64,000 nucleotides of DNA from Anas platyrhynchos (lineage: Eukaryota; Chordata; Aves; Anseriformes; Anatidae): contig NC_092588.1 in NCBI RefSeq assembly GCF_047663525.1, forward strand, positions 91,819,501 through 91,883,500, given 5' to 3'. The position numbers were made by a program, and so were the translations under genes. Each line of letters opens with the position of its first letter. Within the stretch, counting starts at the first letter, position 1. The notes beneath the pieces are model-generated. The model saw only the letters and a list, made by a program, of their open reading frames with translations. It searched no databases and was not told the origin of the DNA. Of this stretch, positions 61,818-64,000 are shown in pieces.

Positions 61818-61867
61818 CTGTAAAGCAGGTGCTTTACAGTACAGCAGCTGTTTTGTAATAACAGCTG
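61818..61867 (+). other. Two adjacent perfect hairpins
   Basis: CTGTAAAGC (61818-61826) pairs with GCTTTACAG (61831-61839) across a 4-base loop. CAGCTGTT (61845-61852) pairs with AACAGCTG (61860-61867) across a 7-base loop. They are too short for a microRNA precursor and no known RNA family is recognised. Confidence 0.6.
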
Positions 61868-63342
61868 TACTTAAGTCATTGTAGTGATACTACTTTTCAA
61901 GGCTGATTAAAAATATTTCCCTTTGGTTATATGAGGAGGAAATCGTAATGCCCTTCTGCTTTCAGGTTAAAGTATGTTATCATTGTCTTGCATTAGGCTG
62001 GGTTTGATATGATTCATAGCAGCATGTTTTTACTGGGCAAAGGTGTTAACTTCATTCTTACAAGCCTTTAACTTACTCCGGCAGATAGGCGGGCAAATGA
62101 ATGCTCCAAGAACATTTTTATTTGTTAAGAGACTATATAATATCTATATTGTAGTTGCTATATGGAGACAGAAGTTTACTTTGTGCTCTTCAGAGATTTT
62201 GAAATTGAACATTTATTTTGTTTTGTATAAAAGCTTTCAAAGCAATTCATCTGAAAAGCAAGTCTTACAAAGCAAACTAATAATGGATTATCAGTGAAAT
62301 ACCAAACTATTGGAGGTTTAGTAGGTCTTTCCTCTTTTTTTTTTTTTTATTTTTATGTGCTTTCAGGACATATGGAGTAATTCCTGACCTCCAATTTCTA
62401 CGTTGCCACCCTGTGCTGGTTCTTTCGCTACAGTCTTGAATAGGATATAGGAATCACTCTGACTGCTTTCAGGGCTGATCCATGGGATTTAGCCTGAATT
62501 ATATTGAAAGTAGTCCATTGCTACTTCAGGGTACCCTGAGGCCAGTATTTGGGCCTGGATATTCTGAAATAACATTACAAATTGTGAGGTAGCTGAAAGT
62601 CAGAGAGAAAACCAAAAATACCTCTTTGGGAAGCAAATGTTTTTCTATTAGCTGAGTCATATACTTGTTGGATATTAAAATGTACATAGTTCCGAAGTGA
62701 CTTGCAACTCACCACTTGTTCCTCTGGCATGTATTTATCCTAATAGAACACTGAAATAGTGATGGAACACAGCAAATTGAATTTTAAGTTTTAGTTCCAT
62801 TACTCTTAAATGAAGTTATTTGAATTTTCAGAACTTTATTGTTTACATTTTTTTGAAAATTCTAGCTTTTGAAAAATGAGTTATGGCAGAGCAACACTGA
62901 GAAGTTCTTACTTGTGTATTCATTCAGGGGGAGCATGGGAGGATTTGGGATATTTTTTTATTGTCACTTCTGGATAGCATTAGACACCTGCTAGCTTTTT
63001 AGATTTAGTAATGACCATTGAAAGTTGTATTTAAAGTGGTCAGGGTTTTTATTTTTACCATGTTTTCATTGTTTGTCACTATAGTTTAAATACTGCTAGA
63101 TCACAGAATTTATTTGAATATTATTTTCACCAAAATACTTAATCTTATACTTTTATTCTCTGACAAATAATGAAAAATGGTCAAAATTTTTGTTTTGGAT
63201 TCAAATTTGGAACTATTACCTTCATTAGCAAGTTTTTGCTGTTAATTCCTAATGATTGCTTCGGCCCTGCATCTAATTCTCCTATATTGGGTGTGATAAC
63301 CATTGATGGTAACAACTGCTATCTCAGTTGTACCTTTTTAAA

Positions 63343-63348
63343 AATAAA
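63343..63348 (+). terminator. Candidate far-distal polyadenylation signal
   Basis: AATAAA followed closely by TGGTGTTTCT. Would define a UTR of about 4.1 kb if used. Confidence 0.4.
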
Positions 63349-64000
63349 ATGGTGTTTCTAAATCTTGGGGAAAGCTGGCCATGAGTTTATTAACTAGGTT
63401 GTAAGGTAAAGTTTCTGCAGGTAAGTGTGAAAGGGAAGAGACTTTGCTGTTGTGAAATCAGTACCAGGCCATGATTATCACAAGACAACTGCTATCAGCT
63501 CTTTCAGCTCTCTCACCTTAAACCAGTTCAGCCATCTCATGGCGCCATCATCGTGGTGGTACTGACTGAATTTGCACTCCTAAATCCGCACATTTTCCTC
63601 TCAGTACATCTTGGAGTAACAGCATGTAGCATGCCTGTACTGTGTTATTGCGCAGTTACAGCCTGAGCCTGCCCAAACTGGGACTTCCCTTGTCCCACCA
63701 CAGACACTTCTAGCAATGAGCGCATCCCCCTGGTCTCAACTTTGACTGCAAGCTCCCCTGTGGAGCTAAAACAAGTGGCAGAGGAGAAGGAAAGGAGGAC
63801 GGCCATTTGTTCATGTGAGCTATGTTTTATGGGCCTCGACTATATATGGCAGGCTCACTGGAAGCTGGTATCTTGGCCAGCACAGTGTTTATGGCTTATT
63901 GTGCTTAATTGTGATCAACTGACAGCCTGCCTGCTTTTTTCAGCATGTGATGATGTGTATAGCACACTGGGAGCAGAAGCTGTTACGTATATGTCAGGTC

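Larger units (their letters stand above)
59781..64000. other. Distal 3' UTR or downstream intergenic DNA
   Basis: AT-rich sequence with no coding frame I recognise. It holds two further candidate polyadenylation signals, a T run near 62334-62349 and the hairpin pair at 61818-61867. No second gene is identified before the right edge. Confidence 0.6.

Noticed and set aside
61818..61867. microRNA precursor
   Set aside because: Stems of 8-9 bp are far too short for Drosha/Dicer substrates.

Overview
The window is vertebrate nuclear DNA, almost certainly from a bird. Genes are split by GT-AG introns, there are two CpG-island promoters, and the interspersed repeats are CR1 LINEs (the dominant avian retroposon, with octameric TCACAGAA-type 3' ends) plus short solo LTRs. 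I cannot name the species. No bacterial features, CRISPR arrays, tRNA or rRNA genes were seen.

Two protein-coding genes lie head to head. On the minus strand, the first coding exon of a CLASP gene (most likely CLASP2, a microtubule plus-end rescue factor) starts at 2320 and its gene runs off the left edge. On the plus strand, the complete coding region of PDCD6IP (ALIX, the ESCRT adaptor) runs from 24151 to 59288 in 18 exons. Joining them gives an uninterrupted 876-residue frame with a Bro1 domain, a V domain and a proline-rich tail. CLASP2 next to PDCD6IP is the known vertebrate gene order, which supports both calls.

Layout: 1-2140, CLASP2 intron 1, with a probable LTR fragment at the edge. 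2040-2860, CLASP2 CpG island with NRF1 and Sp1-type motifs and a GGGAC pentamer array just upstream of the start codon. 2900-23800, gene-free intergenic DNA holding three CR1 pieces and three solo LTRs; all three LTRs have recognisable target-site duplications. 23930-24620, PDCD6IP CpG island and exon 1. 24357-59119, PDCD6IP introns, with a near-full-length CR1 in intron 1 and a younger CR1 in intron 5, both antisense to the gene. 59289-64000, 3' UTR and downstream DNA with three candidate polyadenylation signals and a pair of adjacent perfect hairpins.

The two host genes are mechanistically separate (microtubule dynamics versus ESCRT membrane scission) and I see no shared promoter: their start codons are about 21.8 kb apart. 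I found no undescribed system. The observations most worth checking are a catalytic-site substitution (FADD to FAAD) shared by two CR1 copies, a CR1 ORF2 of about 855 codons broken by one stop, pentamer arrays placed against functional boundaries of both first exons, and an alanine-rich stretch in the ALIX tail.
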